Shown here: positions 46,175 through 55,447 of the stretch, piece after piece
Layout of the letters: every line of letters begins with the position of its first letter
How positions within the stretch are numbered: position 1 is the stretch's first letter
Assembly: GCF_011634775.1 (NCBI RefSeq)
Contig: NZ_JAALXT010000008.1
Span: forward strand, 62,001-126,000
Origin: Thalassoroseus pseudoceratinae
Lineage (GTDB): Bacteria > Planctomycetota > Planctomycetia > Planctomycetales > Planctomycetaceae
DNA length: 64,000 nucleotides
Direction: 5' to 3'
Notes under the pieces: model-generated
Database searches by the model: none
What the model was told of the DNA's origin: nothing
The model's input: the letters and a program-made list of their open reading frames with translations, nothing else
Translations under genes and position numbers: made by a program

Positions 46175-48247
46175 TTACGGAATCTTGATGGACACGCGTT
46201 GGCTGCCGACTTGAAAGACACCGCCACTAGTGAGTGTCAGTTCATCGACTCGCATCCAGACGCCGTTCTTCGAACCCAGGTTGCGAATTGTCCAACGGTT
46301 TTTCGAATCCCGTTTGAGTTTCGCATGGACCGGGCTGATAAACGGATCGCCAAGCACGACCAACGCACACTTGAGAGGGTCGCGTCCGATATAAACGGAC
46401 GATCGCCGTAAAGCGAACTTCTTGCCCTTCCCTTTCGGCGAGAGTTCAACAATGGAATCCAACTCTTGCGACCCAGGCTTCGCTCGGTGGAGTTGATACC
46501 GCCGAGAACCCAGCAAGAATTGTTGTTGGTCTTCTAAAATTGCCTTGGTCGCTCGGGCGAATGTTCCATTCGTGGTATTGAGATCACGAATTTCAAAATC
46601 GAACCGTCCGTCACCGGCGGGGACCAGTCGAATTTCGGCGTGTTTGCCCGACATGCTGCGATCGTAGGGTAACACGATGTCCCCCTCGGAACGCCCAATG
46701 ACGAAGCTCGACTTGCGAATCCGAAATTGTTCGCCTTCCTTCGTTTCGCCGTCGTCCAGCAAGCACACCACCAGAGTGGCCGGACGGCTGAACGGTCGAT
46801 ATTCCATGGCAGAATCGTTGGTCTGCCGTGGGCGATGATGCACCAACGGATGCCGGTCGAGCACCACTCCATACGGCCCGTCGAGCAGTTCGTTTTCCGA
46901 TTCGGTGGGCTCGGGGGTTGACTCCTCCTGATCATCTTCCGGCGCGGGCAAGTCGTCTACGGATCCATCGGAAACCGGCACGGCAGACCGGTCGTTCGTC
47001 CCGGAGACATTTTCCTGGAGGACGTTCGTACCGTTTTCTTCGAACTCGACGGACTGGCTATTCACACCAGATGCGTCAGATTCGTCTTCATCGTCAGCGG
47101 GACCGGTTGGCCGATTCCAAAGCCCCTCGATTGGCTCGAAATCGGTTTCGCGTTTCTGGTTGGATTCGTCAATCGCGGGCGGGCCAATCTCCTGGATATC
47201 CGGGATCGTGCTCATGCTTGCCCGTTCGGAATGACCGGGGTTTGGCCCCTGCTGTTGTTGGGCCGTGAGCGTTTGGATGGCCGCCATCATTTCCGCCGCA
47301 TTTTGGTAGCGGTCGGTGATCGAAGGTTGCAACGCCGTCCGCACGACATCATCCCACCCTGGCGACAAGTTCGGGTCGATTTCGGACGGCCACTGAAACA
47401 CACCGCGTGGACGTTGCCCGGTTAGCATCTCATAGAGCACAACGCCGACCGAGTACAAATCCGACTGATGACCGGCCGTGGTTGGATTGTCGATTTGCTC
47501 GGGCGACATGTATTCCAATGTGCCCAACGGTCCGCCGGCCTGCGTGAGTTGGGTGTGATCGTCGTTGTCTTTCCGAATAGACGCGATGCCAAAGTCGACC
47601 AGCTTCACGCGGCCAAACCGTGTGATCAAAATGTTCGATGGTTTGATATCACGGTGCACCACACCTTCTTCGTGTGCGTATGCCAGAGCATCGAGCACTT
47701 CGAGAATGATGCCTTCCGTTCGTTCCGGGTCCAGCTTTTGATCCCGAATCAGCCGAAACACCGTCTGCGGATCTTGCCGATTGGGGCCATCGACATACTC
47801 CATCACAATGCAGCAGTAGTCGTCCCGAAGAATAAAGTCGTAAATGCTGACAATGCCGGGATGCTGCAAGCGAGCCAACGTTTGGGCTTCACGCGTGAAT
47901 CTCGCCTGGAAGTGCGGACTCTGAGCGAGCTTCGCGGCCAAAACCTTGATGGCGACTCGACGCCCCAAGATGTTTTGACGGGCTTCCCACACACTTCCCA
48001 TGCCACCACGCCCGACGTGGCGAACCAATTCAAACCCCGGAATTTCATTGGGAATCGCGACAGACGATTCTTTAGCTTTCTTGGGTTGATCGTTGACGAG
48101 CGTCGGGACTTCTGATTCTTGATCCGATGGGGCCGCCTCGTCACTGGACGCAACGGTAACGATCGCACCGCAGAAAGGACACGTTGTCGGTTCCGTATTC
48201 TGCTGCAGCAAATCGAGTTCGGATTCACAGTCCGGACAGACAGCCAT
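46175..48247 (-). CDS. Ser/Thr protein kinase with zinc ribbon and two FHA domains
   Basis: The 690-residue protein opens with a zinc ribbon (Cys4, Cys7, Cys23, Cys26). A Hanks-type kinase follows with GRGGMGSVWEA, AIKVL, HRDIKPSNIL, DFGIAS and SPEQ. A disordered acidic linker of about 170 residues leads to FHA domain 1 (VIGRSEGDIVLPYDRSMSGK) and FHA domain 2 (VYIGRDPLKCALVVLGDPFI). Phosphothreonine-binding domains on the same chain suggest autophosphorylation-driven assembly or phosphoprotein recruitment. It has no membrane segment, so it is probably cytoplasmic. Confidence 0.92.
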   Translation of the reverse strand: MAVCPDCESELDLLQQNTEPTTCPFCGAIVTVASSDEAAPSDQESEVPTLVNDQPKKAKESSVAIPNEIPGFELVRHVGRGGMGSVWEARQNILGRRVAIKVLAAKLAQSPHFQARFTREAQTLARLQHPGIVSIYDFILRDDYCCIVMEYVDGPNRQDPQTVFRLIRDQKLDPERTEGIILEVLDALAYAHEEGVVHRDIKPSNILITRFGRVKLVDFGIASIRKDNDDHTQLTQAGGPLGTLEYMSPEQIDNPTTAGHQSDLYSVGVVLYEMLTGQRPRGVFQWPSEIDPNLSPGWDDVVRTALQPSITDRYQNAAEMMAAIQTLTAQQQQGPNPGHSERASMSTIPDIQEIGPPAIDESNQKRETDFEPIEGLWNRPTGPADDEDESDASGVNSQSVEFEENGTNVLQENVSGTNDRSAVPVSDGSVDDLPAPEDDQEESTPEPTESENELLDGPYGVVLDRHPLVHHRPRQTNDSAMEYRPFSRPATLVVCLLDDGETKEGEQFRIRKSSFVIGRSEGDIVLPYDRSMSGKHAEIRLVPAGDGRFDFEIRDLNTTNGTFARATKAILEDQQQFLLGSRRYQLHRAKPGSQELDSIVELSPKGKGKKFALRRSSVYIGRDPLKCALVVLGDPFISPVHAKLKRDSKNRWTIRNLGSKNGVWMRVDELTLTSGGVFQVGSQRVSIKIP

Positions 48248-48498
48248 CGTCGGAAAAACACGAGATTGTGGTCAAAAGTGTTGCCCTCAGAACCTCAAAC
48301 GCCACGTCCAAAGTTGACCACCATCGATTTGGGCCAACTTCAACTCGCCGAGTGACCATGTCAATCGGTCTTCTTGACCGCATCAATTTTCGGTCTCCGA
48401 TTTTTCTCCATAGTACGCAGAGGTCCATGTCTTTTACGATACCAACACTCCTACCCTCACGATAGTGCAGTTTAACCTTTTCCGGCGATGTCAAGTGA

Positions 48499-49863
48499 TC
48501 ACAGGGTTTTGAGATACTCCAGCACCGCCGCCTTCTGCGGTTCGGTGAGAGATGCCGGGAAGTCGTGCCCAGCGGCGCTTTTGCCCGGCTTTCGAGTATC
48601 GAAGTAGCGACGCCGTTCTGCGATATTGGAGACACTCGGCAGACCATTCTCGTAGGACTCGACTTCTAACCCAACCCGATTCCGGTCATAGCCGGTCGCT
48701 GTTCGCCGCCAGACCGTTGGTCGCTGATCGGGATGCAAAACGTGCCACAAAGTCGGTACCGAACCATTGTGGAAGTAAGGAGCCGACGCCCAAACTCCAT
48801 CCAATGGGGGAGCCACATAGCCCGCCGGATCGAGATCCACGTCGTCTTCCCCATAATGGCACATCCAACTCTCGGCGAGTTTTTGCCGATCGGTCGGTTT
48901 CAAGGCAGCCAACCGCAGAGGATCCGTGCCGACAACATCGATGGGGATGACCCGCTCGGGATAAGTCTCTTTCTGGCCGTAACTTCCGTGACAATCGCGA
49001 CAGTTGTCGTTGAAGACCGCCTCGCCCTCTTTCGCTAATTCGGCGTCGATTTCCCAGGGATACTTCGGGGCCTGCAACGATTCAATCCATGCCAATACAT
49101 TGCGGAAGTCGTCTTCCTTCGATTTGATCGACGCCGCATCGTTCACCGGGAGCAGCATGAACTGCACAAGGACGCGGTGATTCTTCGGCGAATGGCCGTC
49201 GCAATACAATCGGGATTTCTTTTTGACATTCCAGAACGGTGGGGCATCCATGTCATGATCGGTCCGTGGCGGTGCCGCCGATCCTTCGACGAAATTCATG
49301 TCCGCATCGCGAAGGGCCCCGAGCAGAATGCCGAACACCACGGCATTTGTCGTTCCATTCGTGCTCCCCAGCGAAAGATTGAAAATCGCCAAGTCTTTGC
49401 TGGCAAATGGTTTCTGAAGCCGAACCTTTGCCAAGCGGAGTTCTTCCGTCATGGTTTGCAACGCGAAATTCGAGTTGGGCACACCGGGGATCGCTTGGCC
49501 GGCGACCTGTCCGCCATGACACGCCAAGCAATTCATCACCCAACCGCCCTGCCCGTCATCGACATATCCGAGAGCCGGTCCGTTTCCATCGCCGTCGGGT
49601 GGTTCGACCAATCCATACCGCTCGAATGCCATTTTTCGACGCTCGGCCGCCGTTGCCTTTTCCGCTTTCGATCGCAATGGCTCGGGCCATTCTTGCCAGA
49701 CGGCGTCGAACGTTTCTTGGTCAAAGTCGGTTGGCAACAACGGCGTGGAGCGGATGAACTCGTATCCTGCTTTCGCCGCGTCCGTTTGTGTCGATGGCGT
49801 TTCCGCGGCAACAGGGGTCGAGCAGAGACCAATTGTCACCAAGAACAAAAAGTGAAATTTCAC
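48499..49863 (-). CDS. exported diheme c-type cytochrome, RoxA/cytochrome c peroxidase-like
   Basis: A GTG start with upstream GGAG gives 454 residues with signal peptide MKFHFLFLVTIGLCSTPVAA. Two heme motifs are present, CLACH (112-116) and CRDCH (288-292), about 175 residues apart. The C-terminal LDGVWASAPYFHNGSVPTLWHVL matches a segment shared by the RoxA rubber-oxygenase and diheme peroxidase group. It probably acts in the periplasm in electron transfer or an oxidation. No other redox gene adjoins it. Confidence 0.8.
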   Translation of the reverse strand: MKFHFLFLVTIGLCSTPVAAETPSTQTDAAKAGYEFIRSTPLLPTDFDQETFDAVWQEWPEPLRSKAEKATAAERRKMAFERYGLVEPPDGDGNGPALGYVDDGQGGWVMNCLACHGGQVAGQAIPGVPNSNFALQTMTEELRLAKVRLQKPFASKDLAIFNLSLGSTNGTTNAVVFGILLGALRDADMNFVEGSAAPPRTDHDMDAPPFWNVKKKSRLYCDGHSPKNHRVLVQFMLLPVNDAASIKSKEDDFRNVLAWIESLQAPKYPWEIDAELAKEGEAVFNDNCRDCHGSYGQKETYPERVIPIDVVGTDPLRLAALKPTDRQKLAESWMCHYGEDDVDLDPAGYVAPPLDGVWASAPYFHNGSVPTLWHVLHPDQRPTVWRRTATGYDRNRVGLEVESYENGLPSVSNIAERRRYFDTRKPGKSAAGHDFPASLTEPQKAAVLEYLKTL

Positions 49864-49989
49864 GTCGCTCGTTCTCCATCAAGATATCTCGTATGACGGA
49901 AGATTATACGCCGACCGTCCCACCTCGGCCACGAAACGAAATCAACAGTTGCGATGCCATGTGAAATCAAAACCGCTTCATTCGATGCC

Positions 49990-50772
49990 TTAAGCCCGTC
50001 GGAGTTGCGAGAGCGGCACGTAAAACTTGGTGTAGCGGCGATTGTCGGAGTAGCGTTCGCCTTTCGGGTCCGGCACGAGAATCGTCGCTCGCTTCGTGAC
50101 GCGGTTGACGTAACCAGTCAGGGTGCGACCTTCGAATGAGAACGTCACGAGATCGCCAGTTTTAATGCCGAACTGTTCGCGGGCTTGCTCGACGGGCGTG
50201 ATCAGCGAATGCGTGCTCTCCCGATGACCGAACAACCGTGTGGCCATTGAGCGGAAGCGTTTGCGGAAGCAACTGGAATCATCCCAAATTAGCATTTCGA
50301 CCAAGTGCAACGTTTCGTGCTCGAACACGCGTTGCATGGCCGCCAATCGATCGACGCAGGGCACCCCGCTGACGGTTATCGGCCGATGATCGCTGCCCCG
50401 AAACGCGGCAAACAACAACGCCGTCGAAATCGCGATCTCGTACTGAGCCGGTCCTTTTCGGCGGCGACGACGTTGGAACGTCTTTCCCGCCGCGGATGTC
50501 ATCCGTGAGGACAACCGAAACGACAGCGTGTTCCCATCCGATCGAGCCAACCGCCCCAAGGATCCGTCATAGAAAATTTCGTCGTACAACTCGAACATTC
50601 GAGCCAAGTCCGCCTCGGCCACCCGTGTGAAGTTGGGGTCTTCGACGAGGGCGGATTCCAGCAGAATCGTATCGTAAACATCTCCCGTGCGAAGGAAGAC
50701 ATCGTCGTCGGCGAGTTCCGTTTTCTCGACGATTTCTTGCAAGCGACGACGGTCGGTATCCGTTCGGGGCAT
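49990..50772 (-). CDS. SprT-like zinc metallopeptidase-domain protein
   Basis: The ATG at 50772 gives 260 residues. The central EHETLHLVEM holds an HExxH zinc motif (His152, Glu153, His156) in the SprT-like context, and the tail LVTFSFEGRTLTGYVNRVTK looks like a small beta-barrel. The start is 13 bp downstream of the MogA stop, so the two genes are probably co-transcribed. Longer frame starts overlap mogA. SprT-like domains often act on protein-DNA adducts, but no experiment supports that here. Confidence 0.7.
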   Translation of the reverse strand: MPRTDTDRRRLQEIVEKTELADDDVFLRTGDVYDTILLESALVEDPNFTRVAEADLARMFELYDEIFYDGSLGRLARSDGNTLSFRLSSRMTSAAGKTFQRRRRRKGPAQYEIAISTALLFAAFRGSDHRPITVSGVPCVDRLAAMQRVFEHETLHLVEMLIWDDSSCFRKRFRSMATRLFGHRESTHSLITPVEQAREQFGIKTGDLVTFSFEGRTLTGYVNRVTKRATILVPDPKGERYSDNRRYTKFYVPLSQLRRA

Positions 50773-50785
50773 CGCTCGATCTCCG

Positions 50786-51322
50786 TCATTTCTTTTTGGG
50801 ACGGAACGCGACAAGTCGGTTTTCGTCGGTGGTCAGGAACGGTCCGCCGATGAGATCGATGCAATACGGAATCGCTGGGAAGACGGCATCCAGGCATTCA
50901 CCAATCGCCTTCGGTTGCCCCGGCAAATTGACAATCAACGCCCCGCCCCGGATTCCGGCCGTTTGCCGAGAGAGAATCGCCGTCGGCACCGCTTGCAACG
51001 AGACTTGCCGCATCAGTTCGCCAAACCCCGGCATCATCTTTTCACAAACCGCTTCGGTGGCTTCCGGCGTGACATCCCGCAACGCTGGTCCCGTGCCCCC
51101 TGTGGTGATGACCAAGCAACAGTGATCGAAATCGACCATCTGTTTCATCTCATCTTCAATCTCGGCTTGCTCATCCGAAACGATCTTCGCTACGGGTTCC
51201 CACTCGCTGGACAACACTTCCCGCAGATATTCTTGGATCGCCGGACCGCCCCGGTCTTCGTATTCACCACGACTGGCACGGTCGGAGACAGTGAGGATAC
51301 CAATGCGAGCAGTTTCGGACAT
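50786..51322 (-). CDS. mog: molybdopterin adenylyltransferase (MogA/MoaB family)
   Basis: The protein is 178 residues. RIGILTVSDRASRGEYEDRGGP, LVITTGGTGPALRDVTPEAT and GGALIVNLPGQPKAIGECLD are characteristic of MogA. It activates molybdopterin with ATP to the adenylylated form for molybdenum insertion. The SprT-like gene follows 13 bp later; no other moa, moe or mob gene is in the window, so the symbol rests on the family alone. Confidence 0.88.
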   Translation of the reverse strand: MSETARIGILTVSDRASRGEYEDRGGPAIQEYLREVLSSEWEPVAKIVSDEQAEIEDEMKQMVDFDHCCLVITTGGTGPALRDVTPEATEAVCEKMMPGFGELMRQVSLQAVPTAILSRQTAGIRGGALIVNLPGQPKAIGECLDAVFPAIPYCIDLIGGPFLTTDENRLVAFRPKKK

Positions 51323-51423
51323 GGTTGGATTGCTTCAAGAGTCGAGGATTGACATTCAAAACCGAAAACCAGCGGCTGTGAATCAACTTGGCAATTATCG
51401 AATAATCAACCCCCATGTGCAAT

Positions 51424-53157
51424 TCAGTTGGCCCACGCTTGAAAGCGGTCGAACCAGGTTTGCAGAGCAGCGACGCGATCGGTGGTCGACTGGTGTTTCC
51501 CGCCACGCATCCAAACCGCCCGCAACGCGAGCAAATGCCGACACGGCCCCATCCGCAAACCGGCTTTCTGATGATGTCCGCAGAAACATTTGCCGCGTTT
51601 CATTGTGCCATCGCCTTCGACGAGCAATTCGACCGGCTTCGTAGCCGCCTTGCCGGTGAGAAGGTGCAGTCCGTCTCCTTGCAGCGTATCGGTTTTGATG
51701 CTCACCACACCGCGGGCAACGATGTTCCAAGACTCCACAAGTTCCTCGTTCTCCGGCCCGAGATCGGCTTGGCTCAGTGCGTTCGGCATGATCCGTCGCC
51801 AACGGTACACGCCCGCGTGCAGGTCAAAAATGACTTCGCCGGTGCTTGCGAGTTTATTTAACGCGGCGGCACACTGCGGGACGGAAATTTGCTGGGCATT
51901 CGCGATTTCCGTTAGCGTTCCCATGCGGACCGACTGCAGATGGTCGGCGACCGAACTCAACGTGGACCCTTTGATTTCGACCGGCGGAGCCAACACATCG
52001 AGTGCGGAACCGCGTGTCCAATCGTTCGTCGTCCAACCAGACAGCCCGAGCGTGAGCCGCATGCTGCCCATGTCCGCAACCCAAAAACTCGGAAACCCGC
52101 TGCCCAGCAGATACACATCGAACCGCTCCGCCAACGGCAACACGCGCGCCAACGACAACAACCGTCGACGCCCCCAAATCCGAATCGGCTCAATTGGTTT
52201 TGATTCTGAAGACGGACCATGATACATCGTGCCGTGCGACGTGATTTTCAGTTCCCACGGTTCCAGCACAATGCTCGGGGGTTGTCCATCGACGAGTTCA
52301 AACCGCACTGCTCGCGGACTACGATCCGCCTTGTGACGTTTCAGGTACGCCAGCAGAGAATAGACAGCATCTCGGGAGAGTGTGACTTTACGCATGGGAA
52401 GCGACATCGCCGCTTGCAGTTGGCAGAACCCCCGCAACCAACCGTCCGGTAAGTCAATTTTCTCTTCCCGATGCCCCGCCGCCGCTTCGGTTTGCACGTC
52501 TAGACCAGACGGATCGACGGTGAACCGCGTCTCCCGATACGACCGCAGCGATTGAAAATGGTGATACAGATCCCAAGAGTAATCGACATTCGTCGTGCCA
52601 ACTTGAAATGAATCCGAGTGCCCGAACGCATCGTCTCGGTTGACGGTCAGGCACCCGTAACTCGATTCGTCCGCTGAGAAGCATTCAAAGAACACCACAT
52701 CGTCAGCCACGGTCACGATCGGATCACAGGGCATCAAAAGTCGCCAGAGTTCGCGATCGCGTCGCCACAGGTAATTGGAATACGCCTGCCGAGCTTTCCA
52801 GTACACTTTCCGGGCGTCGGTGAAGGCCCACTTGAGTTTCGGCGGGATCGGTTCACCGGCTCGCACCGCCAATTCACTTCGGGCTTGTTCCATGGCGCCG
52901 CGACGCAACTTCCGGGCGGACTCCTGCTGCTGTCGCTTCCACTCTTCGTAAGCCGACTTATCCCGAGGTTTGTAACGCAGATCGTTGATGACCACATCGT
53001 GCAACGCGGAAATTGCTTCCCGAAACCGCAACGGTTCCCGCAACGGTGCATCGAACGCGACCGGCTCCCGAAACTGGTTCGGCGAGAAATACAAGATGCG
53101 TTTGCCAGCAGCGGAGTGAACACCGCTGGGGGCGTTGTAGGAAACGGTCAGGTTCAT
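51424..53157 (-). CDS. SWIM zinc-finger protein of unknown function
   Basis: The ATG at 53157 gives 577 residues with no membrane segment. A C-terminal SWIM-type zinc motif is visible (KCFCGHHQKAGLRMGPCRHL, CxC then CxH). The rest includes a Lys/Arg-rich helical segment (EEWKRQQQESARKLRRGAME) and beta-rich regions, with no other recognised domain. SWIM proteins bind nucleic acid or protein in several contexts. It lies upstream of mog on the same strand with a gap of about 100 bp, so it is only loosely linked. Confidence 0.75.
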   Translation of the reverse strand: MNLTVSYNAPSGVHSAAGKRILYFSPNQFREPVAFDAPLREPLRFREAISALHDVVINDLRYKPRDKSAYEEWKRQQQESARKLRRGAMEQARSELAVRAGEPIPPKLKWAFTDARKVYWKARQAYSNYLWRRDRELWRLLMPCDPIVTVADDVVFFECFSADESSYGCLTVNRDDAFGHSDSFQVGTTNVDYSWDLYHHFQSLRSYRETRFTVDPSGLDVQTEAAAGHREEKIDLPDGWLRGFCQLQAAMSLPMRKVTLSRDAVYSLLAYLKRHKADRSPRAVRFELVDGQPPSIVLEPWELKITSHGTMYHGPSSESKPIEPIRIWGRRRLLSLARVLPLAERFDVYLLGSGFPSFWVADMGSMRLTLGLSGWTTNDWTRGSALDVLAPPVEIKGSTLSSVADHLQSVRMGTLTEIANAQQISVPQCAAALNKLASTGEVIFDLHAGVYRWRRIMPNALSQADLGPENEELVESWNIVARGVVSIKTDTLQGDGLHLLTGKAATKPVELLVEGDGTMKRGKCFCGHHQKAGLRMGPCRHLLALRAVWMRGGKHQSTTDRVAALQTWFDRFQAWAN

Positions 53158-53290
53158 GACGATCTTGGAATCGAGGATCCGAAAACACGGAATTGGATCA
53201 TAACCAGATCGCCAGATGGCGAGCAAACACCGGCGGCAAATTACCGGTTCGTCCGCATTTCATCACCCGCCCGGATCACGCTTCCATGAC

Positions 53291-53764
53291 TCACGTTTCC
53301 AGATGGGATTCCGTCAATTCTCGCGGAGCGTTTTCACAAAACGTTTTGAGACGCTGCAACTCTTTGTAGGTCGCATCGCACTGGGCACGCCTGATGATCG
53401 GCCCAAGAAACATGAAAACGAGTCTGATCAAACCTCGCGGGTGCACATGACTTCGCTGTGTGACGCGGGTGTTGCCATCAAGGTCTTCAAACTCGTATTC
53501 CACTTCGAGATCGAATTGTTCGCCTTTGAGTTCCACGGTGTTGGCGTACGGTGGATCGTAGTGAGTGACGGTTCCGTCAAACTCCATCCGTTTACCGTTG
53601 CTTTCAGTGATGCTGCGAAATCGAGTGCCCACACCGCCTTCTTCTTCGTGGAGCACTTCCTCCTCGATTACCACACTGCTCCACTCCGCCACGTGGTTGT
53701 TGGTGAGTAGAAAAACCTCCTCGATGGGGCGTTCGATCTCGATGCTGTTGCGATACTCCGCCAT
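53291..53764 (-). CDS. SRPBCC/START-like ligand-binding protein
   Basis: The 157-residue protein begins MAEYRNSIEIERPIEEVFLL and contains EWSSVVIEEEVL, TRFRSITESNGKRMEFDGTV and RVTQRSHVHP. The opening pattern IERPIEEVF is typical of SRPBCC (polyketide cyclase/START-like) proteins with a deep lipid-binding cavity. A GAGGAG Shine-Dalgarno precedes the start. The ligand is unknown. It is transcribed toward the SWIM gene. Confidence 0.8.
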   Translation of the reverse strand: MAEYRNSIEIERPIEEVFLLTNNHVAEWSSVVIEEEVLHEEEGGVGTRFRSITESNGKRMEFDGTVTHYDPPYANTVELKGEQFDLEVEYEFEDLDGNTRVTQRSHVHPRGLIRLVFMFLGPIIRRAQCDATYKELQRLKTFCENAPRELTESHLET

Positions 53765-53793
53765 CGTAGCTCCTCAAAAAGTCGGGAGGCAAT

Positions 53794-55260
53794 CTATTGA
53801 ACTGTCTTCCCTGATGATGACGACTTCGATTCGGTTTTCAAAGCTTGCATCAACTCGAACACGACTCGCGTGATGTGTTCGGAGGCGTCGAGTTGTACGC
53901 GGTTGGTTCCCATCCAAGTTTCGTAGCCACCGAGTTTGTGCTGTGCGGGCGTTGGCAAGTAGCCGTAGGCTCCGTTGGCAAGTTCGATGGTGAAAGCATC
54001 CTTGTATGGAGCTTGCTCTTTGATTTCCAAACCGATTTCGGTGAAGACCTCGAACGGAATCGCGGCGATTCCCAAATCACCGATTCGGATAGCTTGCAAC
54101 GGAACCGTGAAGGTGTCCGGACCGTTCAAGAGTTTTGTCACCCGTTCGGCGTAATTCGTCTCATATCGGTGGAAGGGTTCGGCGTCTTTTGGTTTTTTGG
54201 CGAGACTCGCGATGTACTCCTGCATTTTTTGGTCGGGTTTCCGAACTTGCAGGCTCAGGTCTTTCATGGCGGCGGCGACGGGCACCCAATCCTGATAGGT
54301 CACGCTGTCGTACGCGGAATGCACACGGGTCGCCACCCGTTCGGCGACCTCGGTCATCTTTTCGTACCTCTCATACCGTTTTGGCGAGCGAGCCCGAAAA
54401 TTGATGTTGTTCACATCCCCACTCGTACCATTGCTGAGCATACCGACAAACGACGGATGATCGTCGGTTTTCTGTCCTTTAGTCAGCATTTCCCCAATCC
54501 GTTTGGAGAAGATCGCAAAGTAATCGGCGGAAACATCACCCCGATTGACGCCTCCCACATAGTGCAGCGAATAGTTCGCCAATAGCGAGATCGGTCGGCC
54601 ATCCCGCGACTGCACACTGATGAAGGAAACTTCCGGATCAACCGGTCCCGCTGGCCGCACAAGAGCCGCATTCCCGCGGGGCGGGTTCATCCGAACCGTG
54701 TCGATGCCGCCGAACGGGTTGCGTCGCATCTTCGGATCGGTCACATGCCAACGCCGATTGAACACCTCGCGAGGTTCGTCCACGCTGCTCCAACCAATGC
54801 GGGCCGGTTCCAAATTCTTCAGTGCGGTTTGGACCGACTTCACGATGCCGGCCACGAGAATTGGCGTGTATTTCTCACTTGAGGCGCGAGTCGCCGAGTG
54901 CGTATGCGTTCCCGCAATCAATACATGATCGGCCGCCAACGATGTCTTTTCAGCGATTTGCTGACGAGCTTCGTCGCAAATTTCGCGAGGGATATACAAC
55001 GTGTCACAAATGACAAGGGCGATTTGTCGCTGTCCATCGTCAAGAACCAAACAGCGTGCGTGAAGAGGGTCGTGGATATTCTGTGCAGGAAACGGTGCAA
55101 ACCCACCGACAACCAATTCCCCCAGCGGCGGAGTGATGTCAGCAGTTGCGGCCCCCGCCCGAAACGTTCGCCCAACCGCTTCCTCATTGGCGAAGCAATC
55201 GCCGCAGATCCCAACGAGCACTGTAGCGAGTAAACCGATTTTGAGACCGTTCAACATCAT
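53794..55260 (-). CDS. exported neutral/alkaline ceramidase-like hydrolase
   Basis: The 488-residue protein has a signal peptide (LKIGLLATVLVGICGDCFAN). The N-terminal RTFRAGAATADITPPLGELV and the zinc-site AGTHTHSATRASS, followed by NGTSGDVNN, match the neutral/alkaline non-lysosomal ceramidase N-terminal domain, which hydrolyses N-acyl-sphingosine. Planctomycete members lack evidence of sphingolipid substrates, so the real substrate is open. The adjacent ATG codons at 55260 and 55257 are equivalent starts. Confidence 0.82.
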   Translation of the reverse strand: MMLNGLKIGLLATVLVGICGDCFANEEAVGRTFRAGAATADITPPLGELVVGGFAPFPAQNIHDPLHARCLVLDDGQRQIALVICDTLYIPREICDEARQQIAEKTSLAADHVLIAGTHTHSATRASSEKYTPILVAGIVKSVQTALKNLEPARIGWSSVDEPREVFNRRWHVTDPKMRRNPFGGIDTVRMNPPRGNAALVRPAGPVDPEVSFISVQSRDGRPISLLANYSLHYVGGVNRGDVSADYFAIFSKRIGEMLTKGQKTDDHPSFVGMLSNGTSGDVNNINFRARSPKRYERYEKMTEVAERVATRVHSAYDSVTYQDWVPVAAAMKDLSLQVRKPDQKMQEYIASLAKKPKDAEPFHRYETNYAERVTKLLNGPDTFTVPLQAIRIGDLGIAAIPFEVFTEIGLEIKEQAPYKDAFTIELANGAYGYLPTPAQHKLGGYETWMGTNRVQLDASEHITRVVFELMQALKTESKSSSSGKTVQ

Positions 55261-55447
55261 ACGACGTTCCGATTATGACGAGACTGCAAGCTGCGTAACA
55301 TTTTCACAAGTGGCCAATGAAACGACGCCGACGTTAGGTCAAACAGCGGCTTCTCATTCCCACACCGATTAGATAAACACGGTTCGATGCGACTGTCAAG
55401 CACGGACGGATTCAAACCCGTGTCGGAATCGAATTTCGGGGCGTCTC

